Assembly (NCBI GenBank): GCA_965267245.1
Contig: OZ253939.1
Coordinates: 3,410,001-3,474,000 of the forward strand
Length of the DNA stretch: 64,000 bases
Reading direction: 5' to 3'
Origin: JANSWY01 sp965267245
GTDB taxonomy: Bacteria > Bacteroidota > Bacteroidia > Cytophagales > Cyclobacteriaceae
How positions within the stretch are numbered: position 1 is the first letter of the stretch; every line of letters starts with the position of its first letter. Under the pieces are notes generated by a model, which was not told the DNA's origin, did no database searches, and saw nothing but the letters and a program-made list of their open reading frames with translations. Shown piece by piece: positions 1-9,077 of this stretch. Both the position numbers and the translations under genes were made by a program.

Positions 1-751
1 CATTAAACTAGATGACGTTGACCTGATCGTAGGTGCTACTTATACCCCATATGATACCATCGTCACTCTTGCACATAAAGTTCAATTTTTCATTGGTGTA
101 AATGAAATCCCAGCTGTCACTTTGAGTGCTGCATGTTCATCTTTCCTCAATGCAATGGAACTTGTGGAGGGATATTTTGCAATGAACAAAGCAAAAAAGG
201 CATTAGTAGTTCTCTCAGAACATAACACTGCTTATAACCATGAAGACAATACTAAGTTTGGACACCTATGGGGTGATGGAGCGGCTGTACTGGTAGTCAA
301 TAAAGAAAAGACTAGTGCCAGTGATGTCAAAGTGAAACAAATCATTACCGGTGGAGCTGCTAATTCAGGAAATGCTATTGAGGCTGTGACATTACGCCCA
401 ATTCATGGCAAACTAAGCATGCCCAATGGAAGAGATGTATTCATTAATGCATGTAATTACATGGCTAAAATGACACTGGACATTCTGAAAAGCAACAATC
501 TTGAAATGAGTGACCTATCATATCTCATCACCCATCAGGCTAACTTTAGAATTGCCAAAAATGTAGCGGAGAACCTTGAGATTCCGCTTGAGAAGACACT
601 CAACAACATTCAATATCTGGGAAACACCGGTTGCGCCGGATCAGGCATTGTATTATCCGAGCATTTTAAGAAAATAAATGATGGAGACAAAGTGGTGGTA
701 ACCGTGTTTGGTGGTGGTTACAGCTACGGTGCTATGCTCCTTGAGAAATAA
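1..751 (+). CDS. 3-oxoacyl-ACP synthase III (FabH-like), 5' partial
   Basis: The reading frame is open from base 2, so the start lies outside the window. The protein is a FabH/KAS III type condensing enzyme, which joins an acyl-CoA or acyl-ACP starter to malonyl-ACP. The visible part holds the whole catalytic triad: the nucleophile Cys in SAACSSFLNA, His in THQANFRIAKN, and Asn in QYLGNTGCAGSG, followed by the usual GGGYSYGA C-terminus. Bacteroidota often carry several FabH paralogues, some of them in secondary lipid, flexirubin or polyketide pathways, so housekeeping fabH is not assigned. A strong hairpin follows the stop. Confidence 0.9.
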   Translation, partial: IKLDDVDLIVGATYTPYDTIVTLAHKVQFFIGVNEIPAVTLSAACSSFLNAMELVEGYFAMNKAKKALVVLSEHNTAYNHEDNTKFGHLWGDGAAVLVVNKEKTSASDVKVKQIITGGAANSGNAIEAVTLRPIHGKLSMPNGRDVFINACNYMAKMTLDILKSNNLEMSDLSYLITHQANFRIAKNVAENLEIPLEKTLNNIQYLGNTGCAGSGIVLSEHFKKINDGDKVVVTVFGGGYSYGAMLLEK

Positions 752-752
752 A

Positions 753-775
753 AAAGTAACGCTAGGCGTTACTTT
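753..775. terminator. Bidirectional hairpin terminator between convergent genes
   Basis: A perfect 10-bp inverted repeat, AAAGTAACGC and GCGTTACTTT, has a TAG loop. A-rich and T-rich arms on the outside give a U-tract in both directions. It lies between the stop of the ketosynthase gene (751) and the stop of the convergent HNH-like gene (774), so it can serve both. A related AGTAACGT/ACGTTACT hairpin occurs near 52.2 kb. Confidence 0.85.
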
Positions 776-1328
776 ATACTGATACAAGTTCTTTGTTATC
801 CTTTGTAGGCTGGTCGGAACCAGTAGATCCCTCTGCCTCAGTTTTCTTTGGACGGCCTTTAAAAACAGTCGTCTCTTTGAAACCATTCTTATATCTTTTC
901 TTACGTACCTTCCAAACTTTGAAATTGTCTTTGTTCCCCACTTTAAATTGGAAAGACATGTGATCTGATGGACTTACCCAATCAAGGTTGGTGCTATCGT
1001 TATTCCTTGGGTTGTTATCCAGGTGAATGATCATTGTGTATTCAGAAGGAAGCACGTTGATACAAAATGCTTTCGCTACTTCTTTATGAGGATAAACAGT
1101 TTTTCTTTTTCCCTCATTATTGATCAAATCCAGGAAGTAGCACTTGCAGGTTTTGTTCCACCTTTGCTTCATTACCCTACCCTTGATCTTCATATGGGTT
1201 TGGCTCCCTTTGTGCCAGGACTTTCTATCCTTACTTTTTATTTTGCCACGGTTTGAGACTTCATAATTATCAAAGCCTTCGATAGTTTTCCAAACTTCTT
1301 CTTCCCGTTCGACTTTCTGTATCGCCAT
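774..1328 (-). CDS. NUMOD4 / HNH-type nuclease-like protein
   Basis: The 184-aa protein begins with a NUMOD4-type segment (residues ~10-32, VWKTIEGFDNYEVSNRGKIK), a module of homing-endonuclease-related proteins. A degenerate HNH_3-like core follows at residues ~100-125 (IHLDNNPRNN, then NLDWVSPSDH). The C-terminal ~40 residues are lysine-rich and low in complexity. The HNH core has IIHLD where VNHIDGN is common, so catalytic activity is uncertain. It is not inside a recognisable intron or mobile element. Stand-alone NUMOD4 proteins of this size occur in Bacteroidota, and their role is unknown. The stop codon overlaps the shared terminator. Confidence 0.75.
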   Translation of the reverse strand: MAIQKVEREEEVWKTIEGFDNYEVSNRGKIKSKDRKSWHKGSQTHMKIKGRVMKQRWNKTCKCYFLDLINNEGKRKTVYPHKEVAKAFCINVLPSEYTMIIHLDNNPRNNDSTNLDWVSPSDHMSFQFKVGNKDNFKVWKVRKKRYKNGFKETTVFKGRPKKTEAEGSTGSDQPTKDNKELVSV

Positions 1329-1471
1329 GTGTTCAGTTTTAATTCCCCGTTAATTCCTAATTGTCACCCTAAAACTAGTACTTTTATATGAAGGAAACAG
1401 TCCAATTTCGATGAAGTAACAGTTTTCCTTCATATATATACCCAAATTATAGATTAAAAAAGTTTTATCAT

Positions 1472-3463
1472 ATGCTAATAAATATACGTAACTGTTTTAT
1501 CTGTCTTATTGCACTAATTCTTTCATGTAACCAGATCGAAATGACCTTTGATGAATATCCCGTATATAACGGCTCGGACCTTGGGTTCACTTACACTCCT
1601 GAAAAAACTATCTTCAAAGTTTGGAGTCCAAACGCTCAGCAGATGATGCTCAAGATTTACGAGGAAGGTCAAGACAGTGATCCGGTAAATTCCTATCAGA
1701 TGAACAAAGCTTCAAACGGTTTATGGCAATTCAGCATAGAGGGAGATCAAAAGGGTATCTTCTATACTTATCAGGCGACTGTTAAGAATGTCACCCTTCA
1801 GGAAACAAGCGATCCGTATAGCAAAGCAGTTGGCGTAAACGGTTTGAGATCTGCTGTAATTGATTTGAACCAAACCAATCCTGACGGATGGGAAAGTGAC
1901 ACAAAACCTCCTCTGGATCACTTTAAGGACATCATACTTTATGAACTACATGTCAGAGATTTCTCTATTCACCCAGAATCGGGCATGCAACATAAAGGTA
2001 AGTTTCTTGCTTTTACTGAAGAAGAGACTTCAATTGGCGATAATGCTACGGGTTTAGCTCATTTGAAGGAACTGGGAATCACACATGTACACCTGCTTCC
2101 TTCATTCGATTACTCATCGATAGATGAAAGCAAACTAAATGAACCTCAGTTCAATTGGGGCTATGACCCTGCGAACTATAATGTTCCGGAAGGCTCTTAT
2201 AGCACAGATCCTTATATACCTGAAGTGAGAATAAAAGAATTCAAGGAATTGGTACTGAACCTACATAAAAATGGCCTTAGGGTAATTATGGACGTAGTTT
2301 ACAACCATACCTATAAAACCGATGATTCTAATTTTAACCTGATCGCACCAGGATACTATTACAGACAAAATGAAGAGGGAAAATTCTCCGATGCATCCGG
2401 TTGTGGAAATGAAACAGCTTCAGATCGGGAGATGATGCGGAAATTCATTAAGGAATCTGTGGCATACTGGGCCAATGAGTATCACATCGATGGCTTCAGA
2501 TTTGACCTGATGGGAATACACGACATAAAAACCATGGAAGAGGTTACAGATACCCTGAATAGCATTGACCCAACCATATATGTGTATGGAGAAGGATGGA
2601 CTGCTGGTGCCAGCCCTCTGAGTGATAGTTTGAGAGCTATCAAAGCCAATACTTATCAAATGAGCAAAGTGGCTGCATTTAACGATGAAATGCGTGATGG
2701 GATCAAAGGTCATTGGGCAGATAAAATGGATCGTGGGTTTGTATCTGGAATGGCCGATGAAGTTGAGAGTGTCAAATACGGCATTGTGGGGGCTATAGAT
2801 CATCCTGGTATCAATTTTGAAAAAGTAAACTATTCAAAATCAGCCTGGGCACGAGAACCGTGGCAATGCATCAATTATGTTGCTTGTCACGATGATTACA
2901 CGCTTTGGGACAAGCTTGAAATTTCAACAGATTCAATCGATGAATATGATGAAGAAGTGCTTGTAAAAATGGATCTACTCGCCAATACAATGGTGCTCAC
3001 AAGTCAAGGAGTCCCATTTTTACATGCAGGAGCTGAACTACTCCGCACTAAAAATGGCGACCATAATTCTTATAAATCCCCGGATAGTGTTAACCAAATT
3101 GACTGGACAAGAAAAAAAGATATGCTTGATGTGTTTGCCTATTATCAAGGTTTAATTGCCTTGAGAAAAGCGCACCCTGGGTTTAGGTTAAGAAACGCTG
3201 AAGCCGTTATTGAAAAATTAAGTTTTCCTGAAGTTCCTGAGGGGATTCTGGCTTTTCAGATTTCAGGAATTGAAAACGACCCAAGCTGGGAAAGCATTTT
3301 GGTGATTTGTAATGCTAATTTAAAGGAAGCTGACATTACGATTTCACAAGGTCAATGGGAGGCCGCTTTATACAACATGGAGTTTTATGATGATGGGAAG
3401 GGGTCCATTCACAGTAATGACCTAACAATACCTCCGGTTTCTGGGGTGATTCTACATAAATAA
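1472..3463 (+). CDS. pulA: Type I pullulanase (GH13), lipoprotein
   Basis: This 663-aa enzyme should cleave alpha-1,6 branches of pullulan, glycogen or limit dextrins. An N-terminal lipoprotein signal ends in LILSC (Cys19), so it is probably anchored at the cell envelope. A CBM48-like domain follows at ~30-130. The GH13 barrel shows DVVYNH (274-279), GFRFDLMG with nucleophile Asp345, YGEGW with acid/base Glu374, the pullulanase signature FNWGYDP (228-234), and HDDYTLWD near 473 in place of the commoner HDN. The gene stands alone with no SusCD neighbours. It starts 143 bp upstream of nothing but AT-rich sequence and ends before a hairpin at 3487-3509. Confidence 0.93.
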   Translation: MLINIRNCFICLIALILSCNQIEMTFDEYPVYNGSDLGFTYTPEKTIFKVWSPNAQQMMLKIYEEGQDSDPVNSYQMNKASNGLWQFSIEGDQKGIFYTYQATVKNVTLQETSDPYSKAVGVNGLRSAVIDLNQTNPDGWESDTKPPLDHFKDIILYELHVRDFSIHPESGMQHKGKFLAFTEEETSIGDNATGLAHLKELGITHVHLLPSFDYSSIDESKLNEPQFNWGYDPANYNVPEGSYSTDPYIPEVRIKEFKELVLNLHKNGLRVIMDVVYNHTYKTDDSNFNLIAPGYYYRQNEEGKFSDASGCGNETASDREMMRKFIKESVAYWANEYHIDGFRFDLMGIHDIKTMEEVTDTLNSIDPTIYVYGEGWTAGASPLSDSLRAIKANTYQMSKVAAFNDEMRDGIKGHWADKMDRGFVSGMADEVESVKYGIVGAIDHPGINFEKVNYSKSAWAREPWQCINYVACHDDYTLWDKLEISTDSIDEYDEEVLVKMDLLANTMVLTSQGVPFLHAGAELLRTKNGDHNSYKSPDSVNQIDWTRKKDMLDVFAYYQGLIALRKAHPGFRLRNAEAVIEKLSFPEVPEGILAFQISGIENDPSWESILVICNANLKEADITISQGQWEAALYNMEFYDDGKGSIHSNDLTIPPVSGVILHK

Positions 3464-3486
3464 GCTCATCATAAGTAACTACAATA

Positions 3487-3514
3487 GAGCATATTGCATT
3501 CATATGCTCATTTT
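3487..3514 (+). terminator. Hairpin terminator after the pullulanase gene
   Basis: Arms GAGCATAT (3487-3494) and ATATGCTC (3502-3509) pair perfectly over 8 bp with a 7-nt loop, followed by ATTTT. The position, 23 nt after the pullulanase stop, fits a rho-independent terminator with a short U-tract. Confidence 0.65.
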
Positions 3515-3623
3515 ACGGTTTAATCGAAAAATATTCGTGTTGGCACACGCATAGTGAGTTTTGAAATAATGTTAATCTATCATTGCGTTCTAATTTGTTT
3601 TGGGACACGTGGATCTATGCATT

Positions 3624-4190
3624 ATGAAAAAATTAGTATTGATTATTATACTATTCACTCCATCAATTATCAAGGCACAAAATGCCGCCATGCAAATGGT
3701 ACCAGTTAAAAATTCTGATTCTTACAAAATGTATTACGAATCAGAAGCCAAATGGAATCTGGAAATCTCTATCGTCAATGAAAAAGGGAAAAAAGTAGAA
3801 GAATTCAAACTGAAGGATAAAAATGGATTCATTCTCCCGATTGATTTTGGAAAGTATGGCAGTGGTGAATACCTAGTCAAAGTTGAATCACCTGCATTTC
3901 TGTTGGAGGATAAGGTTAATTTCAAGTCTCAAATTGACATTGTGAAAGAAAAAATTGTAGGTGAAGTTGTGGATGGCACCCGGCTGCTGATCACTGTAGA
4001 CAAAGATGTTGAAGGAGAATTAGATTTGAATCTCATAAACAGTAATGGATCAGTTTTTAAAGAACATACTTATGACGCCAAAACTTTTGGCATGCAAGCT
4101 TTTGATTTCGCGGGATCTCCGGAACTTCCCATCAGCATTAATATCTTCTACGAAGGAAAGTTCATAAATGAATGGACCATTAGCGATTAA
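3624..4190 (+). CDS. Secreted protein of unknown function
   Basis: The ATG at 3624 is preferred over an upstream TTG (3600) because it begins directly with a signal peptide (MKKLVLIIILFTPSIIKAQ). The mature part is ~170 aa and predicted mostly beta. Two similar halves (LEISIVNEKGKKVEEFKLKD and LDLNLINSNGSVFKEHTY) resemble Ig-like or T9SS-sorting-domain-like modules of Bacteroidota, but a sorting domain is not proven. No enzyme motif is visible. Its stop overlaps by 4 bp the 3' end of the convergent crtZ gene, so the transcripts overlap tail to tail. Confidence 0.7.
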   Translation: MKKLVLIIILFTPSIIKAQNAAMQMVPVKNSDSYKMYYESEAKWNLEISIVNEKGKKVEEFKLKDKNGFILPIDFGKYGSGEYLVKVESPAFLLEDKVNFKSQIDIVKEKIVGEVVDGTRLLITVDKDVEGELDLNLINSNGSVFKEHTYDAKTFGMQAFDFAGSPELPISINIFYEGKFINEWTISD

Positions 4191-4633
4191 CGCTTAGGTT
4201 CATATTTTTTAGGAGCAAACAGAAATCCAAATGCTTCTGCACCTTCTTTATTATGTTTCTCATGGTGCACATAATGGGCATTGATGATACGTCTCAGGTA
4301 TTTGGATTTTGCTTTAAACTTAATTTTGATTCGTCGGTGGACGATAACATCATGGAAAAGAAAATAAAAGAGGCCGTACCCAAGAATGCCAAATCCAAAA
4401 TATTTCATTATCTCTAGGCTCTCAATCTCATAACCAAGTACTATCAGGGTAATGGATGGAATACTAAATACCAGGGCAAACAGATCATTTCGCTCAAGGG
4501 CATGGTCATGCACACGGTGATGTGACCTGTGCCAGCTCCAAAGAAAACCATGCATGATGTATTTATGGGTAAACCATGCTACACCTTCCATTCCTAAAAA
4601 TGTCCCAATTACAATCAGAATATTCAGTACCAC
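4187..4633 (-). CDS. crtZ: Beta-carotene 3-hydroxylase CrtZ
   Basis: CrtZ is a di-iron membrane hydroxylase that adds 3-OH to beta-ionone rings. All the fatty-acid-hydroxylase-superfamily histidine boxes are present: HKYIMH (23-28), HRSHH (35-39), H94 and H99 (HDVIVH), and HYVHH (120-124). Hydrophobic segments lie between them, and 148 aa is typical. The start is GTG at 4633. An in-frame TAA lies two codons upstream, so no longer form is possible. It is the last gene of the carotenoid operon, 9 bp after ispH. With the cyclase it should give zeaxanthin or 3-hydroxylated monocyclic carotenoids. Confidence 0.93.
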   Translation of the reverse strand: MVLNILIVIGTFLGMEGVAWFTHKYIMHGFLWSWHRSHHRVHDHALERNDLFALVFSIPSITLIVLGYEIESLEIMKYFGFGILGYGLFYFLFHDVIVHRRIKIKFKAKSKYLRRIINAHYVHHEKHNKEGAEAFGFLFAPKKYEPKR

Positions 4634-4642
4634 AACTTAAAG

Positions 4643-5487
4643 TTAATATTGTTCCAGCGCATCTCGTACTTCTTCCATGAGCCACATAGGAGTACTGGTA
4701 GCCCCGCAGACACCAACAGAATCATCTTCCTTGAACCAATTCATGTCGAGTTCACTCTTGTTGGATATAAAATATGTATTTGGGTTATGTTGTTTACATA
4801 TATTATACAAGACTTTCCCATTTGAAGATTTTGTTCCTGACACAAAAACCAGCTTGTCAAACTTCCTGGCGAAATCACGTAATTCTTTATCCCTGTTTGA
4901 CACTTGCCGGCAAATTGTATCATTAGAATTGACACTTATACCTGCTTCTGTCAACACACGAGTGATTTCATAAAAATTATCGGTGCTCTTGGTGGTCTGG
5001 CTATACAATGTAATCTCTTCAGGCATCTCATCGATCTTCAACTCCGTAATATCCTGAAAAACAACCGCTTCATTATTGGTCTGTCCCAGTAAACCTACCA
5101 CTTCAGCGTGTCCATGTTTTCCATAAATGTATATCTGTTCTTTTTTATCAAAAGAATTCTTGATACGGTTTTGCAACTTAAGCACAACCGGACATGAAGC
5201 GTCTACTAACTCCAGGTTATTGTCATGGCTATTTGGTAAGTAGACGGGGGCTCACCATGAGCTCTTATCAATACTTTGGAATCTCTGATATTATCCAAGT
5301 CAGCCTTATCAATTATTTCTAATCCCATTGCTTCTAACCTCTTCACCTCCTCATCATTGTGAACGATATCCCCTAGACAATAAAGATGACCTTCGGATTT
5401 AAGAATCTCTTCAGCCATCTCAATGGCATACACTACTCCGAAGCAGAAACCTGAATTCACGTCGATATTTACATCGAGATTTAGCAT
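4643..5487 (-). CDS. ispH: 4-hydroxy-3-methylbut-2-enyl diphosphate reductase IspH, with one-base frameshift
   Basis: IspH (LytB) is the [4Fe-4S] enzyme that makes IPP and DMAPP in the last MEP step. The gene reads as two overlapping pieces. Codons from 5487 run to RAHGEPPSTYQIAM and then go out of frame near 5224. Adding one base (a second C on the plus strand at ~5224) restores MDNNLELVDASCPVVLKLQ and joins the rest, giving ~281 aa, the normal family length. All three cluster cysteines are then present (SGFCFGV, DASCPVV, VGVCGATSTP), as are the RAHG and KHGHAEVVG histidines. IspH is normally essential when the MEP pathway is used, so a sequencing or assembly error is the first suspicion. 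Its place between the cyclase and crtZ supplies isoprenoid precursor. Confidence 0.88.
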
Positions 5488-5525
5488 ATGGTATTAACAA
5501 GAATCCTCATGATTTGTTAGATAAA

Positions 5526-6212
5526 TTATTTCATAAATATTCTTTTAAAACCCTCGTACAGGTTCACATTCATATAAAGTAGCAGCAAAGCATATATGGT
5601 GTCTTCAATCGGGATTGTAAACAAACGGATTCCAAGATTTTCCTGATTATTGTACCAAACAATTGGTTCCTCCAGAAAGGACCCGGTCAATATGCCATTG
5701 ACCATGAAAAATGGTATCAGATGAAACAGGTAGGCCAATGAGAATCGGTCAATATTTTTGATCCCAAAGAACACCTGGCTCACCAAAATAAATATTCCAG
5801 TAAAGAGGAAATTCCAGAAAGTATAAGCTCTGTCATTATTAGCAATAGCCAATGCAATCAGCAAAATGGATAACCCAATGACAAAAAACTTTGATTTTCC
5901 ACCGAATACCTCCTCTTTGATAAAATATAGGACACATTCATAGATGAATACACTTGCAAACGGGACGGTGATAAAGAATAACAACTCCTCTAGTGGAAGA
6001 TTGAAAAAATATACTCCTAATAAATAGTTGGGATTGAACCCCCAAACTCCCATTTCAGTGAATAAAATATCCCACAACAGGAAGAATATTGCTGTAATCG
6101 CAATGGCAGGAAACAAACTTTTCCACTTTCTGTAATAGGTTATTCTCTTCTCAAATGATCTTAATAAAGGAAAAGTAACTGTCAACACATGCAAGTAGAA
6201 ATAAATAGCCAT
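5526..6212 (-). CDS. crtYcd: Lycopene cyclase, CrtYcd (fused heterodimer) type
   Basis: This 228-aa integral membrane protein belongs to the lycopene cyclase family made of two fused CrtYc/CrtYd-like halves (also found in archaea and fungi). Each half carries the family signature: FNLPLEELLFF near residue 70 and FTIPIEDTIYAL near residue 200, each next to predicted transmembrane helices (seven or so in total). It cyclises psi ends of lycopene to beta rings. It starts 2 bp after the crtB stop, so translation is probably coupled. Gene and enzyme naming in Bacteroidota varies (crtY, crtYcd, carotenoid cyclase domain). Confidence 0.88.
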   Translation of the reverse strand: MAIYFYLHVLTVTFPLLRSFEKRITYYRKWKSLFPAIAITAIFFLLWDILFTEMGVWGFNPNYLLGVYFFNLPLEELLFFITVPFASVFIYECVLYFIKEEVFGGKSKFFVIGLSILLIALAIANNDRAYTFWNFLFTGIFILVSQVFFGIKNIDRFSLAYLFHLIPFFMVNGILTGSFLEEPIVWYNNQENLGIRLFTIPIEDTIYALLLLYMNVNLYEGFKRIFMK

Positions 6213-6214
6213 AC

Positions 6215-7048
6215 TTAAATGAAGTTAAGCCGGTGCATAAAGTAAGTCCGTGTCAAAAGTGCGAGCTTGTTAGAATCTGGAATTCTGATACGTTCATTTA
6301 AAATACGTTCGGGAGGAAGGTTTTTAATCTTCCTGAATAATTTCAAATAATAAATGTAAGCCAGATAAACCCCTAGTCTTGCACCCTTCGGCAGCATCAC
6401 TATTCCGGCGTATGCCTCATTGAAATCATTCTGAATGTCTTGTTCAATCGCTCTTTTGTCCTTCTCTGTAAATGCATTGAAATCCACACCTGGGAAATAA
6501 GTACGGCCTCTTTCCTCAAAATCACTTTGTATGTCCCGTAAAAAATTTACCTTCTGAAAAGCCGCTCCTAATTTTCTGGCAGGTTCCCGTAGCGTATTGT
6601 ATTTCTCATTATCTCCTTCGCAAAAGACCCTTAGACACATCAAACCAACCACTTCGGCGCTTCCATAAATGTATTTTTCATAAGACTGCTGATTATAGGT
6701 GTCTTTGGATAGATCCATCTCCATACTCACCAGAAATGATTCAATTAACTCTCTTTCGATATGGTAGTTATTTACTACTTGCTGAAAGGAATGAAGAACA
6801 GGATTCAAACTTATACCCTCATCAATAGCGGTATATGTGTCATTCCAAAATCTTTTAAGCAATACTTTTTTGTCATGCTTGTGAAATGTATCTACAATTT
6901 CATCAGCATACCTAACGAACCCATAGATCGCATAAATGGGATAATGAAACTTCTTATCAAGAGTCCTGATCCCTAAAGTAAATGAAGTGCTGTAGTGCCT
7001 GGTGATCAGTTTGCTACATTTAAAAGTCGTAGTGCTATACAGGTCCAT
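6215..7048 (-). CDS. crtB: Phytoene synthase CrtB
   Basis: CrtB condenses two geranylgeranyl diphosphates head to head to give phytoene. The 277-aa protein has both aspartate-rich motifs of trans-isoprenyl synthases, DEIVD (49-53) and DIQSD (172-176), plus the RDIQSDFEERGRTYFPG signature typical of bacterial phytoene synthases. It sits 12 bp after crtI and 2 bp before the cyclase, in the core of the carotenoid operon. Length and motifs are regular. Confidence 0.95.
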   Translation of the reverse strand: MDLYSTTTFKCSKLITRHYSTSFTLGIRTLDKKFHYPIYAIYGFVRYADEIVDTFHKHDKKVLLKRFWNDTYTAIDEGISLNPVLHSFQQVVNNYHIERELIESFLVSMEMDLSKDTYNQQSYEKYIYGSAEVVGLMCLRVFCEGDNEKYNTLREPARKLGAAFQKVNFLRDIQSDFEERGRTYFPGVDFNAFTEKDKRAIEQDIQNDFNEAYAGIVMLPKGARLGVYLAYIYYLKLFRKIKNLPPERILNERIRIPDSNKLALLTRTYFMHRLNFI

Positions 7049-7060
7049 AAATAAATATAA

Positions 7061-8542
7061 TCAATAATGACTGTAATCCTTTAGTATTTCACTGGCTACA
7101 ACCTGCCCAGAAATAAGAGAAGGTGGAACACCAGGTCCAGGTACAGTTAACTGCCCCGTGTAATAAAGGTTTTTCAATTTTTTGTTTTTTAATGCTGGTT
7201 TGAGAATAGCAGTTTGCTTCAGGGTATTGGCCAGGCCATACGCATTCCCTTTAAAAGCATGATAATCCGCAATAAAGTCTTTTGGTGCATAAGATCGTTT
7301 ATAGATGACATGCTCCTTGATTTTTTGATCTGTTAGATTTTCCAGCCTTTTCATGGTCATCTCAAAATATCTCTCCCTAATTTCTTCAGTATCCTCTAAT
7401 CCACTGGCAACCGGAATCAATATGAATAGGTTTTCCATACCTTTTGGTGCTGACACAAGATCTGTTTTAGAGGTTACAGATACATAGAACAATGGATCTT
7501 CAGGCCATTCTTCAGATGTATAGATCTCATGTGAATGCTTTGAGAAATCAGTATCAAAGAAAAGGTTGTGGTGATTTAATTTATCAAGTTTCTTATTTAC
7601 ACCAACATAATAAATCAAACAACTTGGCGCCATCATTCGCTTACCCCAATATTTTTCTGAATAGTTGGCGTATTTTGGTTCCAACACATGTTTATCGATA
7701 TGGTGGTAATCTGCTCCTGCTACAACAACGTCTGCGAAAAACTCTCCGTTTGAGGTTTGGATGGCTGAGATATAGGATTTAGTGTAAGAAAATGACTGCA
7801 CTTCTGTATTGAAATGGAATTTTACACCTTTCTCTTTGGCCAATTGAGTCATTCCCTCTACAATTTTATACATCCCGCCTTTTGGATACCATGTCCCTAA
7901 GCTGATGTCAGCATAATTCATCAGACTGTAAAGGGCTGGTGTGTTTTCCGGTAAGGCACCCAAAAAAAGAATTGGGAATTCCATAAGTTGTATAAGCTTC
8001 GGATGCTTGAAGAACTTCCTTACATGTTTGGCCATGGATTGAAAAACATCCATTTTAATAACTCCATAAAGTAGTCTTGGGTCTAGGAATTCTGTGAGCG
8101 ACCGACTTGGCTTGTAAACCAGGTCATTGATCCCTACTTCATATTTATAGGCTGCCTGTTGAAGAAATTTTCTTAATTGTATACCACTTCCTGGTTCATA
8201 CCGTTCAAACAAGCTCTCAAATTCTGACATGACGGCAGGAATATCAACAAACTCATCCCTCCCAAAAATGACAGAATATGATGGATCAAGTCTTTCCAGT
8301 TCGTAATAGTCTGAAACTTTCTTGCCAAACTCAGCAAAATACCGGTCGAAAACGTCTGGCATCCAATACCAACTTGGCCCCATATCAAAAGTAAAACCCT
8401 CAGCAGAATACCTCCGTGCTCTACCTCCGGGTTGTTCGTTTTTCTCCAGGATGAATACCTCATGACCCTCATGAGCCAATTTCGTTGCAACAGAGAGCCC
8501 GGAAAACCCGGCTCCTATTACACATACTTTCAGTTTAGGCAT
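7061..8542 (-). CDS. crtI: Phytoene desaturase CrtI
   Basis: CrtI is an FAD enzyme that desaturates phytoene to lycopene (or further). The 493-aa protein has an N-terminal dinucleotide-binding fold (GAGFSG 10-15, acidic Glu33, PGGRARR after it) and the C-terminal carotenoid-desaturase signature NLYYTGQLTVPGPGVPPSLI. It lies 8 bp after the sigma-factor gene and 12 bp before crtB. A second desaturase (CrtD-like) is not in the window. If the organism makes 3',4'-didehydro carotenoids, either this enzyme or an unlinked CrtD must do that step. Confidence 0.95.
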   Translation of the reverse strand: MPKLKVCVIGAGFSGLSVATKLAHEGHEVFILEKNEQPGGRARRYSAEGFTFDMGPSWYWMPDVFDRYFAEFGKKVSDYYELERLDPSYSVIFGRDEFVDIPAVMSEFESLFERYEPGSGIQLRKFLQQAAYKYEVGINDLVYKPSRSLTEFLDPRLLYGVIKMDVFQSMAKHVRKFFKHPKLIQLMEFPILFLGALPENTPALYSLMNYADISLGTWYPKGGMYKIVEGMTQLAKEKGVKFHFNTEVQSFSYTKSYISAIQTSNGEFFADVVVAGADYHHIDKHVLEPKYANYSEKYWGKRMMAPSCLIYYVGVNKKLDKLNHHNLFFDTDFSKHSHEIYTSEEWPEDPLFYVSVTSKTDLVSAPKGMENLFILIPVASGLEDTEEIRERYFEMTMKRLENLTDQKIKEHVIYKRSYAPKDFIADYHAFKGNAYGLANTLKQTAILKPALKNKKLKNLYYTGQLTVPGPGVPPSLISGQVVASEILKDYSHY

Positions 8543-8550
8543 TTATAAAC

Positions 8551-9063
8551 CTAGTATTTATGTGCGTAAGTTTTCAGTTTTTCTTTCAATTCCTTTCTCG
8601 CAATATGAATCCTATTCTTCACGGTTCCAATTGGAATATTCAATCGGTCTGCTATCTCATGATATTTGAATCCTCTGAAATGTAGTAAAAATGGAACTTT
8701 ATAAGTATCTGACAATTTCAATAGGGCATTATCAATATCCTTCTGGGTAAAATCTCCATATGCTCTATTCTGAATTGTATTTGAAGATGAATTGATAAAA
8801 TGAAGGTTATCTGTAGTGTCAATGAAAGTGCTTCGTCTCACCATTTTCTGATAATTAGTGATGAAAGTATTCTTCATGATCGTATATAGCCACGCCTTTA
8901 GGTTAGTTCCATCAGTGTATTTATCCCTGTTAGTATATGCCTTCAACATTGTCTCCTGCAACAGGTCGTTGGCATCTTCATGATCTCTGGTAAGTTTCAA
9001 TGCGAATGGTCGCAGTGAGGAAGATAAGTTATCGAGATTGTAAGAAAATTCTAAAGTCGTCAT
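8551..9063 (-). CDS. ECF-type RNA polymerase sigma factor of the carotenoid operon
   Basis: The 170-aa protein has sigma region 2 at ~15-85 (ANDLLQETMLKAY, then LKAWLYTIMKNTFI) and region 4 at ~110-165 (YHEIADRLNIPIGTVKNRIH, a helix-turn-helix). It is the first gene of the crtI-crtB-cyclase-ispH-crtZ run. No anti-sigma gene is adjacent, so control is likely at transcription by the neighbouring MerR-type protein. An AGAAGGAT stretch just before the ATG is a fair ribosome site. The order MerR regulator, sigma factor, crtI, crtB suggests a relay in which derepression of this sigma factor amplifies pigment expression. That relay is inferred, not shown. Confidence 0.92.
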   Translation of the reverse strand: MTTLEFSYNLDNLSSSLRPFALKLTRDHEDANDLLQETMLKAYTNRDKYTDGTNLKAWLYTIMKNTFITNYQKMVRRSTFIDTTDNLHFINSSSNTIQNRAYGDFTQKDIDNALLKLSDTYKVPFLLHFRGFKYHEIADRLNIPIGTVKNRIHIARKELKEKLKTYAHKY

Positions 9064-9077
9064 ATCCTTCTATGCTG

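Noticed and set aside
5206..5487. Treating the two ispH frames as two separate genes.
   Set aside because: Both halves align to one IspH protein, and the catalytic cysteines are split between them; one added base restores a full-length enzyme.
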